Below are positions 36,558 to 50,073 of a stretch of DNA of 64,000 bases, one piece after another. The notes under the pieces were generated by a model. It was given only the letters and a program-made list of their open reading frames with translations, did no database searches and was not told where the DNA came from. A program made the position numbers and the translations under genes. The DNA is from Rostratula benghalensis (Eukaryota > Chordata > Aves > Charadriiformes > Rostratulidae). The stretch covers positions 2,031,298 through 2,095,297 of the forward strand of contig VXAI01000097.1 in the NCBI GenBank assembly GCA_013399305.1. The letters run 5' to 3'. How positions within the stretch are numbered: position 1 is the first letter of the stretch; every line of letters starts with the position of its first letter.

Positions 36558-39120
36558 CTTATAAAACATTGCTTTTGCTGCTTCCTGTAATTTTATTAAG
36601 AATTTAAAAGATTTGATGTTTTCCATAAAGCCCAAGCTCCTGCACACCCATAGTTATGCAAAAGTAAAATCCTTTCGGATTAATAAGAAAATATCCAGCA
36701 GTCACATTCGCAAGGAAAATAGGAAAATTTAGATTTGCCACATCCCAAAGATTCAGAAACCAGAAACACAGAAATAAAAATCCAGTATTTGCTGCTTTGC
36801 AAAATTATCACCATTTTTAAGCAAAGCTGCTTGAGATGTGGCGTTAGTGAATGTGAAACCTTGCTCCATCCTTCTTCATATTAGTAACAGAAGTGTTTGA
36901 ACTCTGACATTGGAAACAGATTGAGCAAGTCGTCCCCAGCACCTAGTTTTGAAGCATGAAGAAACAGGTTTTGAATTGTCAGGGAAACGGCACCGAAATG
37001 TCTCTCGGTAAGAACAGGCAGGGAAACATTTCGTCATGTTCTGTACCTCGTAGGTCCAGCTGGCTGCGGCACGTGCAGCGGCGCGCCCCAGAAAACACAT
37101 TTTCCACGCTTATTTACGCAATATCTCTGTCGTGCCTTCACAGCCACGTCAAGGCAGTGCCTGCTGGATGCAGAGGGCAGACGATGCCAAACAGGCACAA
37201 ACACCACAAAACTTTACCCACTTATGTCCCAGGCTGCAGCAACCAGCAGTTTAGGAACATTCCGGTCTTGCCATCGCATTCAGGACACATGTTTGATAAT
37301 CACCAGGGGACATACATACCTAAAGATGTACGTGGGTGTAACTCAGTGCTGGCAGCGTTTAATGGTGCTCCATCTGCATAAGGCATAACGATAGCTCTCA
37401 AAAATCTTGATTACAGTGGAAATAAAGAGTAATTCCATATCCATGTGAGCTGGCTGGCGATCCACCAACAGCCTTCACACACTGCTTTGTGCCTCTGCCA
37501 CACAACAGCCACCCAGTTTGGCTGTTCTACGCAGGGCGATGGGGAGCTGGCTGCTGTGGGTATTCGTGTCAGCATATGCCACACACAAAGCATTAGGTGG
37601 CCTTTGCAGTCTGTCCCTGTGCCCTACACACTCCTCACAGTTATCACTGGACCAAGGTGGGTGGCCTGGGACAAGTGTCTTCCAGCATGATAGGATGCTG
37701 GAAGTGATGGTGTCCAGGTAGAGAAACCATAGCATGCTAGAAAAGCGTTCCTGTGGCCGTGAGTGTATGAGGCCAAAGGTTCCTGAAGGCGTCTGCTGTC
37801 TCATAAGGACCAGGGGTTTAAAAATGTTCTACAAATGGGTAAATAAGGCAATGTTTATCTTTGGCCCATGCAATGCTGGCCAACATCCCATGGTCCAGGG
37901 GCTTGAAGTCAGGCTGGCTCTAATGATTTGCTAGAGGTGGGCAGCAACCCCCCTTGCTGTGGGTAGACTCCTTTGGGGTGGGGATGAGGTCTCTCTGCAG
38001 TGGGACGAGTGGTTTTCCAGCTGCTCCACCTCGCCCTTGCGGTCGGTTTAGGGAGTGGGTCCTTGGCTGGCAGTCCCACCCCTCTGCTCTCGCTGGGGAG
38101 CGGCTCCTGTCTCATTCTTGGTTGACTTCATGGCAGCCCTTGCACAATCCCTGGCACCGCTGTCAGGCATCTCTGTTATGTGAACACCCCCAGAGCTCTT
38201 AGGTGCGCAGCTTGAAACAAACTTCAAAGATGTGCTTCTTCTGGTATTCAAAAGAGAGTTGCTGCTGCCCCCAGAGGGGAAGCATTCCCTGGCTTCCCTT
38301 CCTTCTGCCGCACCACTCACTTTTCCCTCCTCTGATGTGCAGCTGCCCTTTCAGCCTCCAAGCCTTTAACCTCACCAGTGTGAGCCAGGGACAAATGTGT
38401 TCCTCCTTTCCCAGTCGTTTCTGCCATGGCAGGAGGCTTTGGCGGAGAGGCCGGGTGCGTTGGCAAGGTTTCCTCCCCCAGCAGCCCTGCAGAAGGACAC
38501 CCTGCTATCGCTGCTGGCCTCTGCTGGGGCCAGGAGGACATGGCCTTCAGGGAAACCAGGCTGGCAGCTGTGTTTGTAACACAGAGCAAACATTTAAGCT
38601 GAAAGGGGCCAGAGGGACTAAGCTGTTTCCTCAGCAAAGCCAATTCTCCCCTTTTTTATTACAAATCTCCTAACAGTTAGATCCCCTCCCCGCCCCCCAA
38701 CCCTGCTCCTGGAATTCCAGTTCTGCGGAGCTAAGTAAAGAGGAGAAGGCCACGGTGTTTAAAAAAAAATAATCAAATACATCAAAGCAACCTATTTCTA
38801 ACTTCATGGTCAGAGAGTAAACCCTGAAAATACGAACTGCAGGCAGAGCCAGATGCAGAGCAGTGCATGGGTATGTATTACAGCCAGCCTGGTGTGTGCC
38901 AGCCCCCTGTCCCACGGACCTTCCCCAGCACCTGCTCTCCAGAAAGCCAGCCCAGGATGGAAGCAAATGTGCTCAAACTCTGTAGATAAATAGAAGCACA
39001 AACACAAGCAGAAGTAGGAAAACCTCTAAACTTTTCCAAAAGACTAGATCCCCTTATTTCACCATGTAAAGGTAGGGTTGGAACCTTGTCCCTCTAATCC
39101 TGCCCATTGTCTTCAAATTC

Positions 39121-39700
39121 ATAGAATCATAGAATGATAGAATGATTAGAGTTGGAAGGGACCTTAAAGATCATAGGGTTCCTACCCCTCTGCCATGGGC
39201 AGAGACACTTCCCACCAGACCAGGTTGCTCAAAGACCCATCCAGCCTTGAACTTTTCCAGGGATGGGATTTCCACAACTTCTCTGGGCAAACATGTTCCA
39301 GTGCCTCACCACCCTCACAGTAGAGAATTTCTTTTTGATATCTAATCTAAACCTCCCCTCTTCCAATTTAAAGCCATTACCCCTTGTCCTGTCACTACAC
39401 TTCCTGACAAAGGGTCCCTTTCCAGCTCTCCTGTAGGCTCCCTTCAGATACTGGAAGGCTGCAATAAGGTCTCCCCAGAGCCTTCTCTTCTCCAGGCTGA
39501 ACAACCCAACTCTCTCAGCCTGTCCTCACAGCAGAGGTGCTCCAGCCCTCTGATCACCTTGTGGCCCTCTACTGGACCCATTCCAACAGGTCCATGTCCT
39601 TCTTGTGCTGAGGACTCCAGAGCTGGACACAATACTCCAGGTGGGGTCTCACAAGAGCAGAGTAGAGGGGTAGAATCACCTCCTGTGACCTGCTGGCCAC
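39121..39700 (-). mobile_element. CR1 LINE, 5'-truncated, antisense
   Basis: This is the youngest and longest CR1 in the window. It starts with the octamer-type tail 'atagaatcatagaatgatag' (antisense ATTCTATG repeats), then 'gttggaagggaccttaaaga', 'cccaccagaccaggttgctc', 'tttccacaacttctctgggc', 'agtgcctcaccaccctcac', 'ccccttgtcctgtcactaca', 'ccagagccttctcttctcca', and 'ctggacacaatactccagg'. About 580 bp remain, covering 3' ORF2 end and 3' UTR. The 5' break near 39700 is approximate; open frames on it are relics of the repeat. Confidence 0.95.
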
Positions 39701-40409
39701 GCAGGCAATGTCAGTGATCCCTGCAGTGGAAGACTGTTTGAAAGTGAGTTCAGTTCTTACGGTTTCAGATGTGCTTTCTTGGGAAGCCTCTCTGGGCTAA
39801 CCTTTTTAAAGTGCAAGAGGGAAGCACCATCTGTCTGCTGGATCAGAAGAAGAGCGAATGAGATTTAATTAAGATGATTTTTTGCCCTCCAGTCAGGTTG
39901 TTTAAAAACTCATTTTAGCTCTCCTACCCCTTCCAACAACCTCACAAGCCAGAGGGAACAATGTGCCCCGAAACACTGACTCTGCCTCTCGGATGGCAGT
40001 GACCCACATTGGTGGGTGCTCAGCCCGTGAGCGAGTGCCCAGGACTGCTGCTGACCTGCCCACTGCACACAGCAGCAATGATCAAGGTGCTGGTTTGGAT
40101 TAGAGGCAGAGTTTGACGTGAATCCTTTAATTTCTTTTAAATGCACCATGATTCATTATCTCGGTCAGGATCCCATATCAGGTGCATGAAGAAAGCTTTG
40201 TGAGAGGCAAGCTGAGGCTGTTTGATCAAAGCTATGCCCTAGGCAATGTGAGAGCGCTTCCCAGCCTACTACAGCTGGTCTCTGTAAAGGCAGACGGCAC
40301 CGTTTTGAGTGCTGGAATTAACTAGAAGGAAATTTAGTTGTGTTTTTTCCCCAATACTTACCCCCCTCAGTTTATCAGTCATATCAGTCCTACACAACAA
40401 GGCATAACC

Positions 40410-40480
40410 AAGGGCCAAATTCAATTCAGCTTTCATCTACACCTGCAAAGCTTACATCATCTTCAGTGAAGGCTTCATAA
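40410..40480. mobile_element. Possible ancient amniote repeat trace
   Basis: The segment 'agggccaaattcaattcagc' followed by 'tctacacctgcaaa' and 'cttcagtgaagg' resembles the amniote repeat motif GGGCCAAATTCTGCC...TTACACCTGTGCAA...CTTCAGTGG. Weak call. Confidence 0.3.
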
Positions 40481-43400
40481 GTGTGGCAGACAAGTATTTG
40501 GCCAGTAAAACATCAGCCTGGCAGAGACAAAGTCATGAATGTCTTGGGAAATGGCATGGTTACTAAGCTCTGCCCAGAGCAGCACTGATCAGGATGCAGA
40601 TTTCCTCCAATTAAGTCATGCAGAATGCAAACAATGGGGGAAAGAATTTGAGGAGGAATTTAGGATCTGTGAGCAATTTTGATTTCAGCTCTCACCAATT
40701 ATATATTCCATGGTGTATGGCAGAGACAGTCATTCCCAGGAGTACCTTAAAATTATATTCATGCAAAACAAACTCTTAAGTGCCTTCTTAACATTAAGGG
40801 TTAATGAATGCAGTCACTATTTTATACATTGTGCCTGAAAGTAATGGTAATTTCTTAGCCCACAGATAGCAAAAGGAGTTGCATATGCTATCATCAGAAT
40901 ACGCTTGCTACCAATAATCTTTACAGGAAATGATTGCCAGGAAAATTACCCCAGCTATCCTGCAAAGGGAGCAAGCTGGCTTGGGAGCAAACGTTGGCAA
41001 TGCTACACTGATACGAGTCTGCACACTCAGCAGTAACACAGCTTCTTGCAAGTTCCTCTCTAATAATCTAATCAGTGTCATTTAAGAACAGCCAAAGAAG
41101 CCTGGTGAATCTAAGCTTCACAGACCAGACATTGGTTTTGTTTCGTTTCCCTGACATGCCCTGCCTTTCACTGCCCGTAAATTTGGCTCCACTGCTCAGC
41201 CTGGGGTTCAACTCAGCATCACCTTCCTTTCCTGCCAGAAGCCCACTGGACCAGAGTGTTAGCAGTACTTCCAAACAGGATTCCTGAGGCTTAGCATTAC
41301 ACGTGGAACAGGAAATCTGAGCCTATAAGACTGCACAAAGCTTGTGTATTTGTGCCTGAATGTGGTGCTCAGTCAACTGCAGGAGAAACTGATTGAGGTA
41401 AATGAAGCAAGACATAGGTGATGAAGAGCTCTCCCAGCTCTAAGTATTCCTGCATAGACTCATGAAGTGCATTTGTAGTGAAACTCTGAGACTGTAAGGT
41501 CTCCACAGCACACAGCAGAGCCATGTTCTTGCCCCAGCCCGCTGTGGATGAGGACTCAGGTTCAAGTGCAACAACACAAATAGTTTCTGCTCACACACAC
41601 CTCGTTCTTCAGGAGAGTGTGTGGCCGTGCCTCTTCCACCTCCACCCACAAGAAATCAAAAAAACACTTGAAATGATCATGCCAGTCAGATGGGATTAGA
41701 GCACCAACGCAGATTATGGCCAGTTTAAGACCTGTTTGGGCAGGTGGATGAAGAAAGCAGAGGTCTTCTGCCCATGCTCCAGGCTGGCACAGCAGGAGCC
41801 TGCTCTGATCTGGAAGCAGCTCAGTGTGGTACTCAGCCCGGTGCTGGGTAATGCCAGGCAGCTCCTGCGTGAAGAAGTGCCTTTTTGAGGTGGGCAGTGC
41901 AGGCTAAATGTGCTCATGGGAGGCAGGGCAGGGCCAATTGGGTCTGTCTGTACTTGCCCACCTACAATTGCAGGAAAAGAGCTGGAGAGACTCATCGTTC
42001 ATGGCACCAGGTCTTCAGTCCTTTCCTCCCAAACTCACAGGTAGCGTTTCTCCGCGTGCTGGCTGAGTGGCCTGTGAAAGCACGCAGCGCTGCGGCCCCA
42101 TTGACCCCAGGAGCACTGGAGTTCCCGCTTTCAGAATTACCTGTTGGCCAGGAGGAGCTGTTTTGGCACAGCCTAACACAAGCCATAGATGCCATCAAAC
42201 AACGCCCTGTGCCACACAGGCATTTTCTGCTGGAGCACCCCAGCACCCATCAGAAGAAAAACCTGTCCTGGCTTCATTCAAGCCTGAATGTGTCTACTTC
42301 CAACTTCTGCATCTCATTTCTGCCTTTTGCAGCAGCTTAAGGCTCTGAATTAGCAAAGTAAACATCACACATCTTCAAGCATGGCTTTAACAAACCAAAC
42401 CAAAATGCTTTAAACATGGCCTTACATTTCATGGCAGGCCAGGCAGGTATTTGATGACACACCCCTGAAAAACGTCCTAGGTAAGAGCATGCTTTGGCCC
42501 ATCTGATCTGGTTTGTCTCTAACCAGCCCCTGGGAACTTCAGCATCCACTGGAAACCTTGACAGGCAGAAAAGGAGTTTAAACCAGGAGAGTGAGAAGGC
42601 TGTTTTTTAGGAAATAATCCCTGGTTGGAGGGGAAGGGGTTTGGAAAGCCCATGACGTTGCAATAACCTTGGGTTTCCCAGAGACACTTGGTGGGGTGGA
42701 GGAACAGATGCTTCGGTGGTGCCCTGCAGAGAGCCGGGGCACGCAGCCCTCACCAGCATGGCTCCATCCTCACGGAGCAGCTCGGCATCAGAGCAAGACA
42801 AGTGGGACACAGGAGATAGACAAAGCCAGACTGGACTGATTAAGGGAAAATCTAGCAGACATTTTTAAACTCCTTTAAAAATGATGATGCCAACAGATAT
42901 TTTTTTTTTCATGGTTGGTAATTAAAACCTCCCTCAGACAAGCAGTTTTGACTTGAAAGAGGAATTGAACCTCCCTTCAGATGTCCCTGGAAGTAAATCC
43001 TACAAAGGAAGCACAGTCACTCTCCCAGCCTGGCATACTTTGCCTCCGCTTTCATCTTGGCATGAAATGCATTAATCACTCTTTTTTTTTCCACCCATAA
43101 TAATGTAATCAAGAAGAATCTAATAAGCAGAGCCCTCATCCTCTGGTGCTCAGCAATGAGCCATATGGCGCATCCATAAGTGAAGATTAGCGATTAGACA
43201 GGGGTTGAATTCTCTGTAACATGATTACAGTATAAAAATAGGCCACTGAGAGCCAGCACCTCCTTGCATGCTCATTTTACAATAAGAAGGAAATGGCCAT
43301 TCTCATAATTCTGCTTCTGTGGCTACCATTTCATACTGGATATACAGGGATTTTGGCTCGAATAGCAGAGCTCAGACAAGGCATGTCATTATTTAAGAAT

Positions 43401-46400
43401 TTTTATAATTATGGGCTACCTAGAAATACTTCAAAGGACGTTACAAAAAAAATTGTGTGCTTCTGATGACCACTTGCTAGGGTTAAAAGAGGATTATTTG
43501 ATTTTCATAAGTCCGAGCTGTATAATTTTTAAACCAACCTGGCACTGCAACCATAAACTGATACTGGGAAATGTTTGCTCAGTGCAAGAGTGTCCTGTCC
43601 CTGACAGCATACACCTCCCAAAGCCCAGCTTTATCACTACTAATTGGTGCACTTTGGTATCTCCCATTAGCACCTTGTTACCTCCTGATCGTTTTAGTTG
43701 TGCAGATATTATTTCTTAAGAATTTTCTTACAGGTGTTTGCTAAGTACCTGTAAAAAAACCTTCACAGGGTCTGGCCATGGGATGCTCCGGGCCTTCTCC
43801 TGCTCACACCCCTGTTAGTGCCGTACATTTCCCAGGGAGGAGGACATCAGCCCCCAGATGTCTCAGCGCTGCCCCCATTCCAGTGGGGAGAGAACACAGG
43901 CTAAAAGAGTGGGAAGGAAGACTTAGCACAAACCCTATAATGATGGAGATCTCCAAACACATTGGCACAGGAAGCATCATCTCATAGAGAAGTCTCTAAT
44001 AAACTTCATGTATTTGTAGCTTAGCGTACTGCAATTGAGGAGAAAAACATTCAAGCTGGGATACAGAGGATAAAATATTAGAGAATTAGTGGCTCGTTTT
44101 CAACATTAAGTAGGTTGGATTTGCTTCTATAACTTGCCTATCATTCATGGTGAAAATAATTTCTGCTTCCCAAAGACCCAAATCTTTATGAAAAGCATCA
44201 TCAGTCTGATCTATTTGAAATGTGTCTCTGAAGCACAACAAATATAAACTCAGCATCAAAGACACTTCAATCTAAATAACTGCTGTGACAATTTCCATGC
44301 TAAAATTGGTCACTAAAGGAACATTTTTGTTCTTTTCGTGGTTTGTGTTATCCTACAAATTCTGTGTCAGGGCCAGCTTGTCTTTACATATTTGATGACA
44401 ACAGAAGAAAAGTAATGTACTGTTTCCTAATTATTTTATGTCCAAGACAGGTTTCATTATTTCCTTTTTTCAACACAGAGCTCCTCCCATGGTCTCTCTT
44501 GGACCAGCTTTTCCCATCTCTCATCCTGGCCTGGTTTCTCACTAGGGGCTGAGCCCCAGGACTCAGCTGGCTCCTCAAGTGCTGCATCAGCCACCATCAC
44601 AATCTTTTTCTTTCTTTTTTAATTACCGGTTTAAAAACAGATTGTTAATACACACCAAACTTGCAGTGGGTGGGTGCAGTATTTTTAATATGACACTGTT
44701 ATCCTCTTGTTTATGGTCTCATTTACATGAGGTTAAAGACACTAATTTAAAAAATACAAAGCAGGTGCTGCAGAATGAGCCGTAATCAGAAATAAGGCCA
44801 TAGAGAGACAGTGTAAGGTGCTCTTCCAGATATTCCCCACTTACCAGAACATTTCAGCTGTGGGAAGCCTTTGAACACCTCTGCTCTGAATAGTTCCTGA
44901 GTCCATTTTGCTCCCGTGACAGAAACCTTACTGTCCCATCCCTTCCGGGAACACTCATCCCTTGGGCAGAGGCTCAGGGCTCTAGCACTTCACAGCAGAC
45001 ACAAGGCGCCAGTCCTCTGGTGGCCTCATCCGAAAGCAGGAACGTTCTCCAAAGAGCAGACACCAAAGCATGTCTTGCCAAAAAAAAGTGAAGCTCAAGT
45101 GCAACCTCACAGCTCCCCTCCCCTACTGCAATACAGCCTGTCTCCTCCTGGTTGGATGCATGAGCCTCAGTGTAGTCCCACAGCCACCCAGAGCCCCCCA
45201 AAAATGCATTTCTCATAGCTCGTATCCTGGATTTTGCTCTCTGTCTGTGCTCTCCACCAGAGTGGGCGCAGTAGATGGAAGGGAGGCGCAGGGGGCAGGC
45301 CTTCAGTCACCCCTAAAGACCTAGTTCTCAAGTGGCCATGGCCATAGGCTCCTCAGCTGCATCATCCAGGCCCTGAACCCCCACATGGTACCTCACTGTC
45401 CCCTGCCACACATCTGGGAAGGTGCTGGACACAAGGCAGCTCTGGGTGTGAAGGAATCGGCCAATGTCCTCAGTCCGAAGAGCTAAAGAGACTGGTTTTC
45501 TTATCTTAATCCCTAAGAAAATAACCCTCTCCTTTTCCAGGCCAACACAGGCACTTGCTCGTAATATTTGTGACACTGATGGTTTATGTGTAACTTTATC
45601 TTACAAAGACCATAACAACAACAACATTTGGGAGTGATGCTGCTGAGGCCACCTGACCTTGCGCTCCTGGGAATGTCCTCTGGCCCAGAGCTTGGTGCCC
45701 AGCCTCCCTGCAGAGGTCCTCAGCAAGTGGCAGCAGCTCTTGTCACCTTCCTGTCATGGAACTAGGGCCATGCTGAAGAGGATGGGTGCGAGACATGAGA
45801 AGCCTCATGGCAGCCTTTGACACCAGCCTGATCTAGGAACCAAACACTCGTATTAACTCACAAAGACACAACATCCACCCCAAACTTTCCTAGCCCATCA
45901 CAGAAACCAGGGATGGGAAGGGGCTCCCAAAGCACACAAAGGCAGGTCCTGACAGCTTTGTGAATGCTTCATAAGGAACACTGTAAACACAAAATAAATG
46001 CAACATGTTTTATTTCAGGTTGGAATAAATTACAACTGTAAAGCATAATTTATTGCTTTATAAATTGTCTGCTCTTAAAAGGCATTAATATCAAACATAA
46101 ACAAAACAAAGACACATTCAATTAGCAGTTCAGTTCTCTCAAGCTTCATGAACAGCTCAGTAGGGGGATTTCATTCTATGTATGATTGAAATCTCTGATC
46201 ACAGGCTCGTAAACTTGTCTTTGACATGCATTATCATCACTCAGACATATGGAGGGGATTGTAGATGTGTTCATTTGCTTTAGGATATAATTTTTATTGC
46301 AATTTTCCCTAAGATATCCCATTGAATATCCAATCCTTCATTTCTCACTCAAATACAAATTCCACTAGTTTCAAAAAACTTACTTACAAGATATGTGGGG

Positions 46401-48424
46401 CTTTCTATCCCTGCAGAAAGAGGGCTTCCAAGTTTAAAACAGGAATGAGTCTGGTCCCAAAACTAAGTGAAAAACAAACTCCTTCTAGATTAAAATGCTG
46501 AAATACCACAGACAAAAAATGTTTCCATCCATTCTGAAGATTCTTGCAGATAATCCCAACATTATCTGAATGAATGTGGATACTTCATATTTTTACTGTA
46601 CATTTACTCCATGCCCAAGACTGGTATGAGTTTCATTCAGCATCTGTACTGCCCTGGGATGCAGCCCCAGGTAAGTCCTGTCTGCCCTGAGTCCCGGGGG
46701 ATGAGAGGGTGCTCACAGGAGGCTTTGCAGTGTCCAGCCCTGAATACACAGATGCTCTGACACAACGAGCTGGACCTGGCCAGCTCCACCTAGATAGAAC
46801 TGGCAGAAGGAAGGCCAAAAAGTCACCTTTTCACCTCCCAGGGAGTCACAGCTCCTGAATGCCAGAAAGGGAACAAACACAAAAACGGACTCCACCAAGG
46901 CATCCTGCCCTGCTCCAACTCTCTCACCCTGCAAAGGCCAAGTGGTCCCCATGCCTCGGCTCCAGAACAGCATCTTCTGGAGCTATTCCATGAGTGTGCA
47001 CCTCTGCTCTGGCTTTACCAGCTGGATTTGAAGCAGCACAAAATGTGCTGGCTTGTGACCTGTATTACACCAGAGGTGAAGCTCTCCAGAAACGGAACCA
47101 GAGACTCCCATCACAATTAGCCCTTGGAACAACTCAGAACGTTTGTGGAGAAAATCTCTAGGGCAGCTTATTTTCCAGCCACAAAATTAACTTTAAAAAT
47201 AATGAACCACCAGTATAGAAAATCCTTCTAAAACTGGCTCGACATTACTCCGGAAGTTCCCACTCGGAGAATGATTTCTTCTCGTACCAGCTGAGAGAGC
47301 TGTTAGGTTATTTTATGCTATATTACTGAATGGGAATGGTTAAATTTATTTAACTGGATCCAAGAAATACATATTAGACTTCAGGGAAAATACTATTAAA
47401 GCGATCCTGGTGTGATTTCAGTTTTCATTAAAATTTCATCAGTAATTTACATATCTGTTGTATGTTTTAAGCATAATCTCATTAAAATAATAAAAAACCC
47501 CAAACTTTCTTCTTCTAAACATGGTTTCCCCAGAAGATGTGTTTCTGCTGTGACATGAGGGATGTGCAGCTTGGACCCCTGCAGGGCAGTACAGAAGATT
47601 TCAGGCGCTGCGCTCGCCCGAAACGGCTCCCAGCAAGCCAAGCACCAGGGCAGAGCTTTAGTGGGAGGCTGGGAATGTGCAGGGCCACCCCTGTTCACCA
47701 CTTCTCAGTGTCCTCCTCGTTCAGGGACTGGAGAACCCTGTTTTAGCTCCCAGCCACATGGTAAAGTGCTTAACAGAGGTGTGGGGAACACTAATGCTCC
47801 TTCCTCTACCTCAGCTCCTGCCTCAGGAAAGGTGGCTTTGTGGCTACTTTGAGCTAGGAGAAGGATCTGCTGCAGCTGGGACAAGGGGAGGCATAGAGCA
47901 CGTGTCTGATTCATCACCATCTTCAAGAAACATAACTCAGAAATGTGCAAGGCTTTAAAATCATCAGTCATCTAATTTACGCTCACTTGAGAGCAGATTC
48001 TTGGCTGACTTCTTTTTTTCCTTAGCTGTTGTGAATGTTCCTTTGAAGATGAGAAGGAGGAAAGTTCGCCTTCAGGGAAAGGGACAAGCAGAGACACTTG
48101 CAAAGTAAAATGCATGCACACGTCATCCACCACAGCAGTGACCCCCACTCTGCACTTTGCAATGCAACATCTTATTATCTTGAACCTTAATTTCTCATCC
48201 CTTTCAAAGGTTCCCAAGAGCATTCTTTTCTGTGTCAGTGAAATGTCCCAGGGGACTCTACAGAGAAAACTAATGAGAGGAACAAACTGTTGTCACCAGG
48301 ACAAGTTACAGAGTTACATTCAAGCCACAGACTCCGGAGGAGGAGGACAGGGAGCAGACTTATTCCATTTTCTGGTGCAAGGGCCACACCAAGCAGCAAG
48401 ACGAGCACCCAGTGAGAAGGAAGA

Positions 48425-48492
48425 TGGGCTAATGGTTAGCACACTGAACTGAGATTTGGCAGACAGTTAATTCTCATTCCCCTTGTGCTCAC
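48425..48492 (+). mobile_element. Possible tRNA-derived SINE relic
   Basis: The stretch 'gggctaatggttagcacac' followed by 'tgaactgagatttggcagac' and 'agttaattctcattcccc' resembles the tRNA-like head of sauropsid SINEs (GCCTAGTGGTTAGAGCACTGAACTGGGA...GGTTCTATTCCC), including A-box and degenerate B-box positions. Not an intact tRNA gene, because the arms do not pair. Confidence 0.4.
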
Positions 48493-48807
48493 GGTGGTAA
48501 GAAAAAGGAAACGGTTTATATTAACTTCAGGGTGCTCAAACATTGCCAGCTCAGCAAATACCCCCAAAATATTTCTCCCCTCTTAACGGTTCTTAACAGC
48601 TTACACATTGCCTCTCAAGACAGAAATCTTCTAAGGAATCACACTTCTAGGAAAAAAAGAACCATCAAACTTCAGGGTTGCTACATCTCGGCTAAGGCTT
48701 ATTTACCCATCTGCAAAGCCCTCCTGATCTTCACTCCTGGGCTGCACATTTTCCCTGCACTTGCAGTCAGAGAGAACAGATCAGGAGCTCTAAAATCCAT
48801 TCCCATC

Positions 48808-48813
48808 TTTATT
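48808..48813 (-). terminator. ABCD2: Candidate ABCD2 polyadenylation signal
   Basis: AATAAA on the minus strand (TTTATT on plus), about 1.26 kb downstream of the ABCD2 stop codon. It is a plausible 3' end, but other AATAAA hexamers lie closer (overlapping the stop at 50073-50078) and further away (47345-47350 and near 46010), so use of this one is uncertain. Confidence 0.25.
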
Positions 48814-50073
48814 TCTAATTCACTGGGTTTTGCCTCCAGCAAGGCACTCAGGCCAGCACCGCCCTAGGGGTTTCTGTCTGAAGCACCTTCTGGCTGACCT
48901 GGGACCAGGTTCCTACTAACCTGAAAAGCAGACGGGACAATCAGTGAGTGCCTCTGAAAGCAAAGCTGTTAACTGGTGCCTCTGCTCACAGGGAGGGCAG
49001 TGTTCAGCCACTCTACCAAAATACGGTAGGCATATTAATTAGTGGTTACAAAATGCTCTTAACTTTTCACAGACCTTTGTAAGTGCTGAGCATTTTAATT
49101 GGCAGGACAGCCATGCCTGAGAATTCAGCGTATTGTCAGAGGCTGACATTTTCCTCTCCTACAGTCCTGCCTGTCACAAAGTGTCTCATGGAACAAACAA
49201 GTGTCTATACTGTGATTTTAGCAGCGGAGGAACTGGGTCAGACCAGACCTATGGAGCAGATGAATGACTTGAAGTCAAGCAAATACTAAATCACCGGGCC
49301 CAGTGCTCCTTCCCCCCATCAGAGGTTACTGAGTAGGGGACATAAATAATCTCCCAAAGGAACTGATGTATCACGGAGGGCAAAGAGCCTCTGAAGCTAC
49401 ACGTAATGGCATAAGGTACAGCACAAGATTATTACACATTTAGCTCTATCCCTGCTCCTCTGCCCCAAGAGTTGTCTTCTGGTCTTCTGGTCAGCCTCTT
49501 AGGTTATTTCCTGTGGAAATGCAGGTAAAGCTGGGTATGTGGTTCAGCAGTAGAACAAGAGTTCGGTTTTACAGGGGCTGAAAGAACGTTTCTTACACCT
49601 GCATGAGATTTTTGCGTGCATCTGCATACTCCCCCAGGTGCTCCCTCTGCCGTGCTCCATGCCTGAGTTTCAATGCCAGGTTTGCTCTGCGTAGCAGGCA
49701 TATCATATGCACACAGTGACTTGGTACAAGAGCACATTCTGCAGGCCAAGTCTCAGGAAAAAAATTCACCTACAGACCCTAAGCATGTTGGTTGGGTTTT
49801 TTGCAGTGAATGGGGCTTTCACTAGGAATTAGCATAAGCTGCAATGACTAATCTTATACTCTGTGCACTTGCTTATTTTCTTTTCACAGTTCAACCACGT
49901 CCCTCCTTAATACTAAAATGCTAAAGTCTTACATAGCATTCAGAGCATTATTTTCTGCTGGCTGTGTTTCGCTATGCTCTAAGCCTCTATCACAATGCAT
50001 GCAAAGGATAATGGCTGAATTTGTAATGCTTTTAACTAAAAAAATACTTTTAAAAACATAAAACATAAATTAT

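Larger units (their letters stand above)
30331..39120. other. Intergenic DNA, no gene seen
   Basis: Mostly unique sequence. The interval holds a retroposon- or exon-like 3' end near 30.9 kb, an old amniote repeat trace at 31.3 kb, a homeodomain-site cluster near 33.6 kb and a short duplication at 36.5 kb (all listed). Open frames up to 156 codons (38203-38673) lie in moderately GC-rich DNA and show no conserved motif. Confidence 0.5.
39701..50072. other. Region 3' of ABCD2, no other gene seen
   Basis: Unique sequence with no recognisable coding exon. The part next to 50073 should hold the ABCD2 3' UTR, whose length cannot be read directly. A tRNA-SINE-like relic (48.4 kb) and an old repeat trace (40.4 kb) are listed. 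Open frames of up to 151 codons (41885-42340) lack conserved motifs. Confidence 0.5.

Noticed and set aside
38203..38673. 156-codon plus-strand frame
   Set aside because: No conserved motif; local GC content explains the length.
39229..39504. Open frames on both strands at 39.1-39.6 kb
   Set aside because: They lie in the antisense CR1 copy.
41885..42340. 151-codon plus-strand frame, and a 93-codon frame overlapping it
   Set aside because: No recognisable domain, no splice-site framing, and it overlaps frames on the other strand of similar length. Looks like chance in moderately GC-rich DNA.
48425..48492. Functional tRNA gene
   Set aside because: Cloverleaf arms do not pair and the B-box is degenerate. 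At best a SINE relic.
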